The notes: generated by a model not told the origin, from the letters alone. A stretch of 64,000 bases of DNA from Roseimicrobium sp. ORNL1 (GCF_011044495.1 NZ_CP049143.1:4712001-4776000), one strand, 5' to 3'; positions 1-8,502 are shown, numbered from the stretch's first letter. Numbers and translations: made by a program.

Positions 1-1
1 G

Positions 2-445
2 CCCGGCCAGATCCAGCTCATGAGCGCCGGGAGCGGCGTGACGCACAGCGAGTTCAACCCCTCCAAGACGGATAAGACCCACATGCTCCAGGTGTGGCTC
101 TTCCCGGACAAGCGCAACCTGCAGCCCGGCTACACCGAGTGGCACCCGAAGCCCGAACATGCCAACGAAAGCAAGGTCCTCGTGATCTCGCCCGATGGCC
201 GTGAAGACTCCGCCGTGATCCACCAGGATGCGAACATCTACCGTCTCAAGCTCACCAAGGGCCAGGAGATCACGCATGACCTCACCACCGGTCGCGGTGC
301 CTGGCTGCAACTCGCTCGCGGCAGTGTCTCGCTGAATGGCAGCACCGCTCTCACCGCAGGCGACGCCGCCAGCACCAGTGACGCCGGCACGCTGACCGTC
401 ACCGCTACCGAGGACAGCGAAGCCCTCCTCTTCGACCTCGCGTGA
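2..445 (+). CDS. Pirin family protein, C-terminal part (5' end outside window)
   Basis: The reading frame is open from the window edge, so this is the C-terminal ~147 residues of a longer protein of about 230-290 aa. It begins PGQIQLMSAGSGVTHSEFN, the end of the N-terminal pirin cupin, where the metal-site His and Glu lie. It continues through LQVWLFPDKRNLQPGY, typical of the YhaK/pirin branch, into the second cupin. Pirins are small cytosolic bicupins with one metal; some are quercetin 2,3-dioxygenases, but most have no known substrate. No signal peptide can be judged because the start is missing. A DoxX membrane protein follows 180 bp downstream, a common redox-stress pairing. The family is secure and the substrate unknown. 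Confidence 0.85.
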   Translation, partial: PGQIQLMSAGSGVTHSEFNPSKTDKTHMLQVWLFPDKRNLQPGYTEWHPKPEHANESKVLVISPDGREDSAVIHQDANIYRLKLTKGQEITHDLTTGRGAWLQLARGSVSLNGSTALTAGDAASTSDAGTLTVTATEDSEALLFDLA

Positions 446-453
446 GCCACTTC

Positions 454-492
454 GGGGATTTGAGATTTTGAAATCTCAGATCTCAAATCCCC
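454..492. terminator. Perfect 13-bp inverted repeat after the pirin gene
   Basis: GGGGATTTGAGAT at 454-466 pairs with ATCTCAAATCCCC at 480-492, starting 9 bp after the pirin stop. It is AT-rich at the tip and has no long T run, so termination is inferred from position. Confidence 0.55.
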
Positions 493-585
493 AACCAAAA
501 CCCGGTCCCGCATACGACGCGGGCAACTTCTCCAACGATTCAGAAAACAAACCCACCCTCATCTACCCAAACCTCATCCCCTTCT

Positions 586-612
586 GAAATCTCAAATTTC
601 AAATCTCAAATC
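586..612. repeat. AAATCTCAAAT low-complexity repeat
   Basis: GAAATCTCAAATTTCAAATC and the following CTCAAATC repeat the core of the hairpin at 454-492, 17 bp before the DoxX start. The block is self-complementary (TGAAATCTCAAATTTCA). Its role is unknown; it may form a leader hairpin for the DoxX mRNA. Confidence 0.4.
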
Positions 613-628
613 TTAGTCTCACATCATC

Positions 629-1060
629 ATGAACAAACTCATCAAACTCGACTTCGTTCCCTTCTCCACTGACCTTGGACTTCTCGCTCTCCGCGCGTGG
701 TTCGGACTCTCCTTGTTCGGCATTCACGGCCTTGCCAAGCTGAAAGCCTTTGGCCCCACCATCACCTACTTCCAGGAGAAAATGGGCTTCCCCGCTCCTC
801 TGAGTTCCGCCGCCATTCTGGCGGAGTCGGTCTTCGCACTGCTTCTCGTGCTCGGCGTGGGCACTCGCTGGGCCGCGCTCTTCATCGCCGTGACCATGAG
901 TGTTGCCTTCTTCAAGGTGCATGGCGCCGTGCTCGAACAGGGCAACCCCGGCTCCGGTGAACTCGCCTTCCTGTATCTCGGCGGCGCCATCGCGCTCCTC
1001 ATCGCCGGTGCCGGCCGCTACTCGGTGGACGCGAAGCTGGGCTCCTCCAGTGCGAGCTAA
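629..1060 (+). CDS. DoxX family membrane protein
   Basis: A 143-aa protein with four hydrophobic segments at about residues 13-33, 59-80, 82-102 and 110-130, the length and topology of bacterial DoxX/YphA proteins. The sequence LALRAWFGLSLFGIHGLAKL in the first helix and a Gly-rich second helix fit DoxX (PF07681). Family members sit in the inner membrane, and several work with oxidoreductases in thiol or oxidative-stress defence; the reaction is not settled. It follows the pirin gene on the same strand, but a hairpin and about 180 bp separate them, so co-transcription is uncertain. There is no Shine-Dalgarno motif before the ATG. Confidence 0.85.
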   Translation: MNKLIKLDFVPFSTDLGLLALRAWFGLSLFGIHGLAKLKAFGPTITYFQEKMGFPAPLSSAAILAESVFALLLVLGVGTRWAALFIAVTMSVAFFKVHGAVLEQGNPGSGELAFLYLGGAIALLIAGAGRYSVDAKLGSSSAS

Positions 1061-1362
1061 GTAAGTCACACTCTCTGACCCCACCATCCCTCTTCCTGGC
1101 AGTCTGCCTGCGGAGAGGGAACGTGGATGAAGGTCCCTGAGGCGCCTCCGCCCTTGCAGGAAAAGACTCTCTTCAAATCCTTTTGTGTTCCAACAGCTTC
1201 TTGCTCGGGGGCATATCGCAAGAGGTTCTTCATGTTTCCGTTCCCCTTCCTGCTGCAAATCGTGACTTGGATCACTCTCCACTGCGCAGGCGTCACCCGA
1301 AGGAAGAAACACACACAAGCAAAGCAGCCCTGACGCAGCAACCCGCATCAAACACCCGCCCC
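1061..1362. other. Gene-free spacer
   Basis: About 300 bp between DoxX and the Tat-exported protein. I see no convincing gene, hairpin or promoter. The downstream frame stays open back to 1183, but that N-terminal extension lacks protein character and would bury the Tat signal. Confidence 0.5.
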
Positions 1363-2304
1363 ATGACATCGCCATCGTCAGGCTCAAAACTGCTCAGTCG
1401 CCGTAGTTTTCTTCAAGCTGCAGCTGCCACCACCGGCTCCTTCATGATGTCGGGCGAACCATCGTCATGGGGCAGCAACCTGCCTTATGAGCGCACGCTG
1501 CGCGATCGCCTGTGGATGTGGGGTCATGATTCCGGTTCGTTGGTCAAGGGCTACGGCATCGGTGACAAAGGCACTGACATCGAGCCGGCGGCAGCCCTCG
1601 AATACATGGGCATTCCGAACATCTGCATGGTGCGCTTCACCGGCACGCCGTTGCCTCCCTTCGATGAATATGTGAAACAGTTCGCCAAAACCAAGAGACT
1701 CACCTGGAGCTTTGTCGATGGAGGAAAAAACTTCACCACTGAGGAAAAGAAGAGCCAGGCGCTCGACCTCGCCACAAGGACACCCAACCTCGTCGGCCTG
1801 GACATGGATGACTTCTTCATCGGAGATGCGGTGCCTAAAACGGAGGGCGGAGAAGCGCAGGCCCACCTCAGCGTCGCTCAGGTAGAGGCGGTGACCAAGG
1901 AACTCGAAGTCGCAGGACGAAGGCTCGATCTATCCATGGTCATCTATTCGAACCAATTGCATCCCTCCATCAAGCGGCACATCGATCCCGTGGACGCAGT
2001 GTATTTCTGGACGTGGAAAGCACGCGATTTGGTGAATCTGGAAGATAACTTTGCAGCCTATCGCAGGATCGCACCTGCCAAGAAAACACTCCTCGGCATC
2101 TACATGTGGGACTTTGGCGAGAAAAAAACCATCCCTCTCGAATTGATGGAGCACCAATGCCGTCTGGCCTTGGACTGGCTGAAGAAAGGCGAAATCGAAG
2201 GTCTAATTTTTCATTGCACCCCACTTTGCGGCATGAAACTCGAAGCCGTCGAATGGTCGAAGAACTGGATCTCGCATCATGCCAACGACGTCGTTCGAGC
2301 GTGA
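1363..2304 (+). CDS. Tat-exported protein of unknown function, possible TIM barrel
   Basis: 313 aa from the ATG at 1363. This start was chosen because it puts a Tat signal, SRRSFLQAAAATTGS, at residues 8-22; upstream in-frame starts would push it inside the chain. The mature part begins with LWMWGHDSG and contains GLDMDDFF near residue 150, an Asp-rich strand end, and YFWTWKARDL near residue 210. Alternating strand and helix segments, with acidic and Trp residues at strand ends, suggest a barrel acting on a sugar or similar ligand, but I do not recognise the family. Likely periplasmic and folded before export. It is probably expressed alone; the VOC gene starts 27 bp later on the same strand. 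Confidence 0.7.
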   Translation: MTSPSSGSKLLSRRSFLQAAAATTGSFMMSGEPSSWGSNLPYERTLRDRLWMWGHDSGSLVKGYGIGDKGTDIEPAAALEYMGIPNICMVRFTGTPLPPFDEYVKQFAKTKRLTWSFVDGGKNFTTEEKKSQALDLATRTPNLVGLDMDDFFIGDAVPKTEGGEAQAHLSVAQVEAVTKELEVAGRRLDLSMVIYSNQLHPSIKRHIDPVDAVYFWTWKARDLVNLEDNFAAYRRIAPAKKTLLGIYMWDFGEKKTIPLELMEHQCRLALDWLKKGEIEGLIFHCTPLCGMKLEAVEWSKNWISHHANDVVRA

Positions 2305-2331
2305 CCCCAGAAGTAAAAGCACTTCTCCCTC

Positions 2332-2811
2332 ATGCCCACCCCCATCCATCCCCAAACCCGCATCGGCCACGTCCACCTGAAGGTAGCCGACCTTGAGCGG
2401 GCCATCGCGTTCTACCATGGGGTGCTGGGATTCGAAATCACCCAGCGCTATGGCAAACAAGCCGCCTTTCTCTCGGCGGGTGGCTATCACCATCACATCG
2501 GGTTGAACACGTGGGAATCCCTCGGCGGTTCACCTCCGCCTCCCGGCACGACCGGGTTGTATCATACCGCCATCCTGTATCCGGATCGCGCCGCCCTGGC
2601 AGATGCCCTGCGCCGCGTGCTGGAAGCGAAGATTCCCCTCGATGGCGCGTCCGACCACGGCGTGAGCGAAGCCATCTACCTCCGCGACCCCGATGAAAAC
2701 GGCGTGGAACTCTACCGCGACCGCCCCGAGCCCGAGTGGCCACGCAAAAGCGATGGCACACTCGACATGTATTCGCGCCCGCTGGACCTGCACGCTCTGC
2801 TGGCAGAGTGA
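2332..2811 (+). CDS. VOC family protein (CatE/glyoxalase-like)
   Basis: A 159-aa cytosolic protein with two beta-alpha-beta-beta-beta modules of the vicinal oxygen chelate fold. The first opens with RIGHVHLKVADLERAIAFYH, whose His can be a metal ligand. The second contains YHTAILYPDRAAL, and the last strand ends DPDENGVELYRDRPEPEWP, with the Glu expected at the metal site. The tail DGTLDMYSRPLDL is typical of the CatE-like catechol 2,3-dioxygenase subgroup of VOC proteins. The substrate cannot be told. It starts 27 bp after the preceding Tat protein and may be co-transcribed with it. A repeat (2825-2873) follows the stop. Confidence 0.85.
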   Translation: MPTPIHPQTRIGHVHLKVADLERAIAFYHGVLGFEITQRYGKQAAFLSAGGYHHHIGLNTWESLGGSPPPPGTTGLYHTAILYPDRAALADALRRVLEAKIPLDGASDHGVSEAIYLRDPDENGVELYRDRPEPEWPRKSDGTLDMYSRPLDLHALLAE

Positions 2812-2824
2812 CCAAGGACGGGAC

Positions 2825-2873
2825 GGAGGTTAGGCATCTTGCCTGACAGTGGTCGTTAGGCTTCCAGCCTGAC
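2825..2873 (+). repeat. 49-bp double-hairpin repeat, copy D1
   Basis: GGAGGTTAGGCATCTTGCCT is followed by a second hairpin, TTAGGCTTCCAGCCTGA. The two small hairpins (TTAGGC/GCCTGA) are in the same orientation. An inverted copy of the same length lies at 26098-26146. Both are intergenic, just after a gene end, as expected for a REP-like element. Confidence 0.8.
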
Positions 2874-2981
2874 CATGCACTTTCTTGCCTCTCATGTGCT
2901 TCCACGCGCGGCTGGACACAACCCTCTCTAAGAGACGGTGCTGTGTCATCGTTCCGTACACTCCTGTCCCTCCCCTTTCTC

Positions 2982-5198
2982 ATGCCGTACCCTCGCCTCG
3001 TATCCGCTGCGTTTGGATTCTTCCTGTGTCTGGCCTCACCACTCGTCGCGGCTGATGTGCTTCTCACCAATGGCGACTTCGAGACGGACTCCAACGCCGA
3101 TGCATGGCCGGATCACTGGGATCGCGCGAAGGAAGGCATCACCTGGGAGAAGGAGGAAAGCGGCAATCACTTCCTGCGCCTCACCTCACCAAAGCCAGGC
3201 GCGATGATTGTGACCTACCGGCCCATCCCCACTCCGAAAGATGCCACCGCCGTGGAACTGACGTGGAAACAGCGCGTGACCGGACTGGTGAAGGGCAGTT
3301 CGCCATGGTTCGACGCGCGCATCATGATCGAGTGCAAGGATGCTGACGGCAAGAAACTCACACCGACACCGCCGCCCGCGTACACGGGAAAGAACACCGA
3401 TGGCTGGGTGGAGCGCACAACCTCCTTCCTGCTCCCGGAAAGCACACACACCGTCGAACTCATGCCTGCCCTGTTTCAGGTGAAACAAGGCACATTTGAT
3501 CTGGATGACATCATCCTGAAGCCCACCGACCCCGCGCCACTGCTCGCCGCGAAAGCGGCAGCCGAGGAAAAGAAGGCCAAGGTCATCGCAGAACGCCGCG
3601 CCAAGGCTGCGAAACTTCTCGAAACCGAAGGCAGCCTGATAACAAACGGCAACTTTGAAAAGGCGGACAAATCAGGCAGCGCGCCCGCTGTGTGGGGGAA
3701 GCTGAAGAATGGACTCAGTTGGGAGACCAACGAGGACGGCACGCGATTCCTCCGCCTCACCAGCACGAAGCCCGGCGAAACGGTCATGCTCTTCCGCACG
3801 GTGGATATTCCCGAGGGCGTGAAGGCGCTCGAGTTCATCTGGAGGCAGCGCATCGCCGGACTGAAGCCGGGCAAGGAACCGTGGTTCGACGCGCGGTTCA
3901 TGATGGACTTCAAGGACGGCACCGGGAAGAAGATGAAGGGCGCGCCCGCTCCGTACTCGCGCAATGATACGAAAGGCGCATGGGTATCACGCACCGCGAA
4001 GTTCCTCGTGCCTGACGGCGCGCTCTCGCTGGATATCATGCCCGTACTCTTCCAAGTGAAGCAGGGCACGCTCGACCTCGATGATCTCGTGCTGAAGCCC
4101 ACCGAGCCCGAGCCTCTCCTCGCAGCCGCTGCCAAGGCCGCGGAGGAGGCACGCCTTGCACAAGTAGATTCCGAAGAAACCAAGAAGGACAAGTGGCCCC
4201 AGGAGCTTCACGTGAGTGGCAACCAAGTGCTCAACAAGGATGGCAAACCTGTCTGGCTGCAGGGTCTCAACGTCGTGAGCCTCGAATTCCTCGTGAAAGG
4301 CGACCACGTCCTGAAATCCACCCTTGTGGCCCTCGATGACTGGAAGGCCAACATCATCCGCCTGCCCGTGAAGGAAGATTACTGGTTCGGCGAAGCGGGC
4401 GGCCAGAAGGATGGCGGCAAGGAATATCGTGAACTGGTGGATCAAGTGATCACCCTCGCAGCGAATCGCGGCGCGTACGTGCTGCTGGATCTGCATCGCT
4501 TCCGCGCACCGGCGCAACAGCATGCTGTCTTCTGGAAGGATGCCGCGACACGCTACAAGGACCACCCTGCCGTGCTCTTCGATCTCTTCAATGAACCTCA
4601 CGGCACCACCTGGGAAGTGTGGAAGGACGGCGGCTTCGTCGCAGAGAAGAAGAAACCTGCTGATGAAGACTCGTTCCTCTCCCCTGAGGAAAAGGCGAAG
4701 TCAGCACAGGGGTTCCAGGCCATCGGCATGCAGGCCCTCGTGAATGCCGTGCGCGAGACCGGAGCGAAGAATATTGTCGTCGTCGGTGGCCTGGACTGGT
4801 CCTATGATCTCTCCGGCATCGCGAACGGCTTCACCATCGATGAGCGCGGCGGCAATGGCCTCATCTACGCCACTCACATCTATCCGTGGAAGCGCGGCTG
4901 GCAGGAGAAGGTGCTCGTCATCGCAGATAAGTATCCCATCCTCGTGGGTGAAGTGGGCGCGGATATCAATAAGATGGATTTCCTCCCGGACAGTGCGCAC
5001 GAAGACCCCTACACCTGGGTGCCTGACATGCTTGGTTTCATCCAGAAGCATCGCCTGCACTGGACAGCTTTCTCCTTCCATCCCTCAGCTTCACCCGTGA
5101 TGATCACCGGTTGGGACTACACGCCTACACCCTACTGGGGAGCCTTTGTGAAACGTGCGCTGGCAGGGGAACAGTTCGAGATGAAGAAGATGCGGTGA
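2982..5198 (+). CDS. Secreted GH5 glycoside hydrolase with duplicated N-terminal binding domains
   Basis: 738 aa from the ATG at 2982, which starts a clean Sec signal peptide (hydrophobic core FGFFLCLASPLVA, cleavage near residue 24). Two tandem jelly-roll-like domains follow, at about residues 26-185 and 215-375. They share the order NGDFE/NGNFE, FLRLTS, WFDAR, LFQVKQGT and LDD. Each is followed by an Ala/Lys/Glu-rich helical linker. The catalytic GH5 domain is at about 400-738: LDLHRFR, FDLFNEPHG with acid/base Glu538, and LVGEVGAD with nucleophile Glu657. GH5 enzymes are retaining beta-glycanases (cellulase, mannanase and others); the exact glycan is not deducible. Probably periplasmic or secreted. 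An alternative GTG start lies at 2943. Confidence 0.88.
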   Translation: MPYPRLVSAAFGFFLCLASPLVAADVLLTNGDFETDSNADAWPDHWDRAKEGITWEKEESGNHFLRLTSPKPGAMIVTYRPIPTPKDATAVELTWKQRVTGLVKGSSPWFDARIMIECKDADGKKLTPTPPPAYTGKNTDGWVERTTSFLLPESTHTVELMPALFQVKQGTFDLDDIILKPTDPAPLLAAKAAAEEKKAKVIAERRAKAAKLLETEGSLITNGNFEKADKSGSAPAVWGKLKNGLSWETNEDGTRFLRLTSTKPGETVMLFRTVDIPEGVKALEFIWRQRIAGLKPGKEPWFDARFMMDFKDGTGKKMKGAPAPYSRNDTKGAWVSRTAKFLVPDGALSLDIMPVLFQVKQGTLDLDDLVLKPTEPEPLLAAAAKAAEEARLAQVDSEETKKDKWPQELHVSGNQVLNKDGKPVWLQGLNVVSLEFLVKGDHVLKSTLVALDDWKANIIRLPVKEDYWFGEAGGQKDGGKEYRELVDQVITLAANRGAYVLLDLHRFRAPAQQHAVFWKDAATRYKDHPAVLFDLFNEPHGTTWEVWKDGGFVAEKKKPADEDSFLSPEEKAKSAQGFQAIGMQALVNAVRETGAKNIVVVGGLDWSYDLSGIANGFTIDERGGNGLIYATHIYPWKRGWQEKVLVIADKYPILVGEVGADINKMDFLPDSAHEDPYTWVPDMLGFIQKHRLHWTAFSFHPSASPVMITGWDYTPTPYWGAFVKRALAGEQFEMKKMR

Positions 5199-5400
5199 GG
5201 CATTCCCGGAAGAGCCTCAGATCACTTGTCTTGCACATCGCACGGCGCCTTGGGACAGTGCCATTTCAGAGTCCTTTAATCTGAACGTGGCATGGCATTT
5301 GCCTGTCACATTTGCACCGCGCTTTACATCCTTGGTGCTGTCTACCGGCTTGAAGGATGGCAGGCAACCCGTTGCCCTGAAAACCACCCGGTCTTTCCAC

Positions 5401-6405
5401 ATGCTTCGCCGTCACTTCCCCCTCGCCGCTGCATTGTTCTGCGGCCTTGCCCTCACCACCGTCGCCACCACTTCCGCTTCTGCAAAGGAGAACCTGCCGC
5501 AAAGCGTCACCTTCAAAGGAAAGGACACCTTCAATGCGATTGTCGCGAAGGCCGTGAAGGAAAACTGGCGTGCACTGCCCATGGGTGAGCGCGTGGCGAA
5601 GTTCGGCATGGCGATGCGCGGCATCCCCTATGTGGGCTACACGCTGGAGATCGACAATCACGTGGAGTCTGCCTCCGCGAATTTTAACGGCCTCGACTGC
5701 TGGACGTTCTTCGAGATTTCGCTGGGCCTCGCTCGCATGATCGAAGTGCCGAAGGAAACCTACACGCCCAGCGATCTGCTCGCGGAGATCGAGTGGACCC
5801 GCTATCGCGGCGGCGTTTGCAGCGGGCACTACCTGGACCGCATCCACTACCTCGCCGAATGGTGGTATGACAACGAAGCACGCGGCAATGTGGCCCGCGT
5901 CACGCGCGATGTAGGTCCCACCGTTTCCCTCACGGGTCGCAAATGCCAGGAGATGACGGTGCTCTGGAAGGGGTATCGCTACCTGAAGAACAATCCCTCC
6001 TATCTTCCCGAGATGGGCAAAATCGAGCAGCGCGAAAGCTCCCTGCCCTTCCGCTACATTCCGAAGGACCAGGTGAAAGCCATCGAGAAGAACATCCAGA
6101 GCGGCGACATCATCGGCATCGTGACGAAAGAAACCGGCGGCCACTGCTCACACGTGGGCCTCGCCTACCGCACCTCAGACGGTGTGCTGCACTTCCTGCA
6201 CGCGTCCAAGAACTACAAGAAGGTCACGCTGGATAAATCCCTCTCCGGCTACCTGAACGACTTCCGCAGCCACGCCGGCATCATCGTCGCCCGTCCCCTG
6301 CCCCGCTCCAACACCGTGCGGGACCGCGCGCCCTACCTCGCCGCATTCAAGGACATCACGGGATACACTCAATACGACCTCCGCGGCGAAGCCGGGGGTA
6401 GATAG
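5401..6405 (+). CDS. Exported DUF1460 (N-acetylmuramoyl-L-alanine amidase-like) protein
   Basis: 334 aa from the ATG at 5401, with an N-terminal Sec signal (AALFCGLALTTVATTSASA). It matches the DUF1460/YiiX-like papain-fold group: NGLDCWTFFE supplies the candidate catalytic Cys, and GGHCSHVGLAYR the His of an NlpC/P60-like site. SGDIIGIVT and LHFLHASKNYKKV are family hallmarks. Such enzymes cleave peptide bonds in murein fragments in the periplasm. The frame stays open upstream to 5287, but only the 5401 start gives a signal peptide. It is followed by an AT-rich inverted repeat (6454-6545) likely to end its transcript. Confidence 0.85.
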   Translation: MLRRHFPLAAALFCGLALTTVATTSASAKENLPQSVTFKGKDTFNAIVAKAVKENWRALPMGERVAKFGMAMRGIPYVGYTLEIDNHVESASANFNGLDCWTFFEISLGLARMIEVPKETYTPSDLLAEIEWTRYRGGVCSGHYLDRIHYLAEWWYDNEARGNVARVTRDVGPTVSLTGRKCQEMTVLWKGYRYLKNNPSYLPEMGKIEQRESSLPFRYIPKDQVKAIEKNIQSGDIIGIVTKETGGHCSHVGLAYRTSDGVLHFLHASKNYKKVTLDKSLSGYLNDFRSHAGIIVARPLPRSNTVRDRAPYLAAFKDITGYTQYDLRGEAGGR

Positions 6406-6453
6406 TGGAAAAACTCGGGAGGTGATTCCATGCGGAAGCCGCGAATTCCCACA

Positions 6454-6545
6454 AATGCAAAATGAGAAATGAAAGGTGAAAAATGCAAACTGGAGTGATT
6501 CTCTCTCCATTTTGCGCTTTTCATTTTTCACTTCTCACTTTGCAT
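6454..6545. repeat. AT-rich inverted repeat F1, likely bidirectional terminator
   Basis: ATGCAAAATGAGAAATGAAA starting at 6454 pairs imperfectly with TTTTCATTTTTCACTTCTCA and the adjoining ACTTTGCAT ending at 6545; the arms are about 38 nt. It lies between two converging genes. The right arm recurs almost unchanged at 7419-7458, so it is a dispersed repeat as well as a terminator-like structure. Confidence 0.65.
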
Positions 6546-6553
6546 GGTCATTC

Positions 6554-6775
6554 TCAAGCCGCCTTGTCAGTACCAACGAGCGCCGCGACCTTCTTCGTAT
6601 CTCCTGTGAAGTCCAGCGTTCCGCAGTCCATGCAGATTCTGGATTTCAGAGATACATCGCTGCTGAGCGCGCTCAGGAGTTTGGTGTTGTCCGGCACAAA
6701 ATAGATGCTCCCGGTGGATTGAATCGCTCCGGGCTGGAAATTGCTGCTGCCGCAGCGCAGGCACTTGTCGTCCAT
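6554..6775 (-). CDS. Small double zinc-ribbon-like protein
   Basis: 73 aa from the ATG at 6775 (MDDKCLRCGSSNF). Two CxxC knuckles, KCLRCG at residues 4-9 and ICMDCG about 45 residues later, would bind one zinc ion as in a zinc ribbon. The stretch between contains SIYFVPDN. No enzymatic motif is visible. The frame is open for another 42 codons upstream, but that part is low-complexity and the Cys-rich core begins exactly at the internal Met. Proteins of this kind are small cytosolic hypotheticals. The downstream F1 repeat separates it from the converging DUF1460 gene. Confidence 0.6.
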   Translation of the reverse strand: MDDKCLRCGSSNFQPGAIQSTGSIYFVPDNTKLLSALSSDVSLKSRICMDCGTLDFTGDTKKVAALVGTDKAA

Positions 6776-6927
6776 AGATTCAGAGGTTGTAAGAGGTGAA
6801 CAATAGATTGCCGTTGTGGCTGTTTCCTTCACGGTACGCAAACGTGCGCACGAGAAAATTTCTCCTGCCCATGCACGAATGGGAAGTAAATTCGTCCTCA
6901 AATCAAATCAGCAATGTCAGGCACAGT

Positions 6928-7320
6928 TCACATGCCCGGCCAGTACAGCACATTGAACTTGTGCCCGTCGGGATCAGCAAAACCAAAGTTATAGCCCTCG
7001 CCACACTTCCCCGGACCAAAGAAGGTCGTCCCACCCGCTTGCTTCACCTCCTCGGCACACTGGTCCACCTCTTCCTTGCTGGTGGCCGAAAGGCTGAATA
7101 TCACTTCGCTGCCGGGCTTGGAACCGGCAGCCATGCCATTCAGCTCGACATCGAAACGCTCCTTCAAGAAAAAGTGGAGGACAAAATCATTGTCACCCAC
7201 GCAGAAGCTGGTGAGCTCCGCGGACTCACCATTGGGCTTGAATCCCAGTTCCGTGTAGAACTGCGTGGTCCGTTGCAGATTCGCCACCGACAAGTTCGCC
7301 CAGATGCTTTTCGGTTTCAT
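6928..7320 (-). CDS. VOC family protein (glyoxalase/bleomycin-resistance-like)
   Basis: A 130-aa single VOC module pair, typical length for small glyoxalase-like proteins. KSIWANLSVANLQRTTQFYT is strand 1 plus helix 1, ELGFKPNG follows, and the C-terminal FADPDGHKFNVLYW is the second metal-site strand. The first position, normally His or Gln, is Asn in WANL, and a final-strand Glu is absent. Metal binding is therefore doubtful and the protein may be a ligand binder rather than an enzyme. This group resembles YdeN-like lactoylglutathione lyase homologues. A monocistronic minus-strand gene. Confidence 0.8.
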   Translation of the reverse strand: MKPKSIWANLSVANLQRTTQFYTELGFKPNGESAELTSFCVGDNDFVLHFFLKERFDVELNGMAAGSKPGSEVIFSLSATSKEEVDQCAEEVKQAGGTTFFGPGKCGEGYNFGFADPDGHKFNVLYWPGM

Positions 7321-7418
7321 ATGTGTTGGATTGGAGGCTCGGTTTGATCAGGACCAGAGATGGCATGCTTCTCAAGCTCGGAATCCGCCGAGAATGCAAA
7401 TTGGCGGAGCTGCCCTCC

Positions 7419-7458
7419 CATTTTGCACTTTTCATTTTTCACTTCTCATTTTGCATTT
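7419..7458. repeat. AT-rich repeat F2
   Basis: CATTTTGCACTTTTCATTTT and the following CACTTCTCATTTTGCATTT repeat the right arm of F1 (6508-6545) with few changes. It sits just after the ltaE stop on the minus strand and upstream of the VOC gene at 6928-7320. A short partner AATGCAAATTGG at about 7392 could form a degenerate hairpin. Confidence 0.6.
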
Positions 7459-7470
7459 CAGCTCGTGCGC

Positions 7471-8496
7471 TCACCCACGTGCCGCACTCAGCAACGCCTG
7501 CACTTCCTCCTCCGTCGTTTTCCAGGAGCACATGAATCGCGCACCGCCGCCGATAAAGCTGTAGTACTTCCATCCGACTGCCTTCAAGCGCTTGTCCACT
7601 TCCGGTGAGAGCTTCGCAAACACTGCATTCGCCTCCACGGCATGCAGGATCTCCGCGCCTTCGATTTCCCCCAGCCCTCTCGCAAGCGCCTGGGCGTGGG
7701 CGTTCGCCTGTGAGGCGTAGCGAAGCCACGCGCCATCCTGCAGCAAACGACGCCACTGCGCGGAGATGAAGCGCATCTTGCTCGCGAGTTGTCCCGCCTG
7801 TTTGCAACGCCAGGCAAACTCCCGACTCAGCTCCTTGTCGAAGAACACCACCGCCTCCGTCATGGCCATGCCATTCTTCGTCCCGCCGAAACACAACACA
7901 TCCACCCCGGAGCGCCACGTCGCCTCCGCCGGTGAGCATCCCAGCGTGGCCATCGCATTGGAAAATCGCGCGCCATCCATGTGAATGGACACCTTGTGGC
8001 TGCGGCACACGCCCCACAGCTCCTTCAGCTCCGCCGGGCGATACACCGTACCGAACTCCGTGCTCTGGCTCACGCTCAGCGCGCGCGGCTTCGGGAAGTG
8101 CAGATCATTTCGGCTGCGAATGAGCCGCGACACATCCGCCGGGTCACACTTGGCGTGCTCACCCTTGGCCAGCAGAAGCTTCGAGCCATTGGAAAAGAAC
8201 TCCGGCGCCCCGCATTCATCTGTCTCCACGTGAGACACCGTGTGGGCGATCACGCTGTGGTAGCTGTGGCACAGCGAGGCGAGCGCGAGGGAATTCGCCG
8301 CCGTGCCGGTGAAGACAAAGTACACATCACAATCCGTCTCGAAGACTTCGCGGAAGGAATCGCACGCCTCGCGGGTGTAGTGATCATCCCCATAGCTGGG
8401 CTGGTGGCCGAGATTCGCCTCCTGCAGCGCCTCCCACGCTTCGGGACAAATTCCTGCGGTGTTGTCACTGGCAAACTGGCAACCTGGAGCCATCAT
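7471..8496 (-). CDS. ltaE: Low-specificity L-threonine aldolase
   Basis: 341 aa from the ATG at 8496 (MMAPGCQFASDNTAG). This fold-type I PLP enzyme splits L-threonine or L-allo-threonine into glycine and acetaldehyde. Family landmarks in order: ASDNTAG at the start, FTGTAANSLAL (residues 62-72) for phosphate binding, HMDGARFSNA (172-181) holding the PLP-pyridine Asp, and FGGTKNGMA (203-211) with Schiff-base Lys207. The length is normal. The frame extends upstream, but the family N-terminus is at this Met. It starts divergently only 6 bp from the ADP-ribosylglycohydrolase gene, so at least one promoter must lie inside the other gene. It supplies glycine and one-carbon units in the cytosol. Confidence 0.9.
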   Translation of the reverse strand: MMAPGCQFASDNTAGICPEAWEALQEANLGHQPSYGDDHYTREACDSFREVFETDCDVYFVFTGTAANSLALASLCHSYHSVIAHTVSHVETDECGAPEFFSNGSKLLLAKGEHAKCDPADVSRLIRSRNDLHFPKPRALSVSQSTEFGTVYRPAELKELWGVCRSHKVSIHMDGARFSNAMATLGCSPAEATWRSGVDVLCFGGTKNGMAMTEAVVFFDKELSREFAWRCKQAGQLASKMRFISAQWRRLLQDGAWLRYASQANAHAQALARGLGEIEGAEILHAVEANAVFAKLSPEVDKRLKAVGWKYYSFIGGGARFMCSWKTTEEEVQALLSAARG

Positions 8497-8502
8497 AGTC
8501 GG

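Noticed and set aside
7981-8502. N-terminal extension of the ADP-ribosylglycohydrolase
   Set aside because: It would run antisense through ltaE, and the family N-terminus (GAVVGDALG) begins just after 8503.
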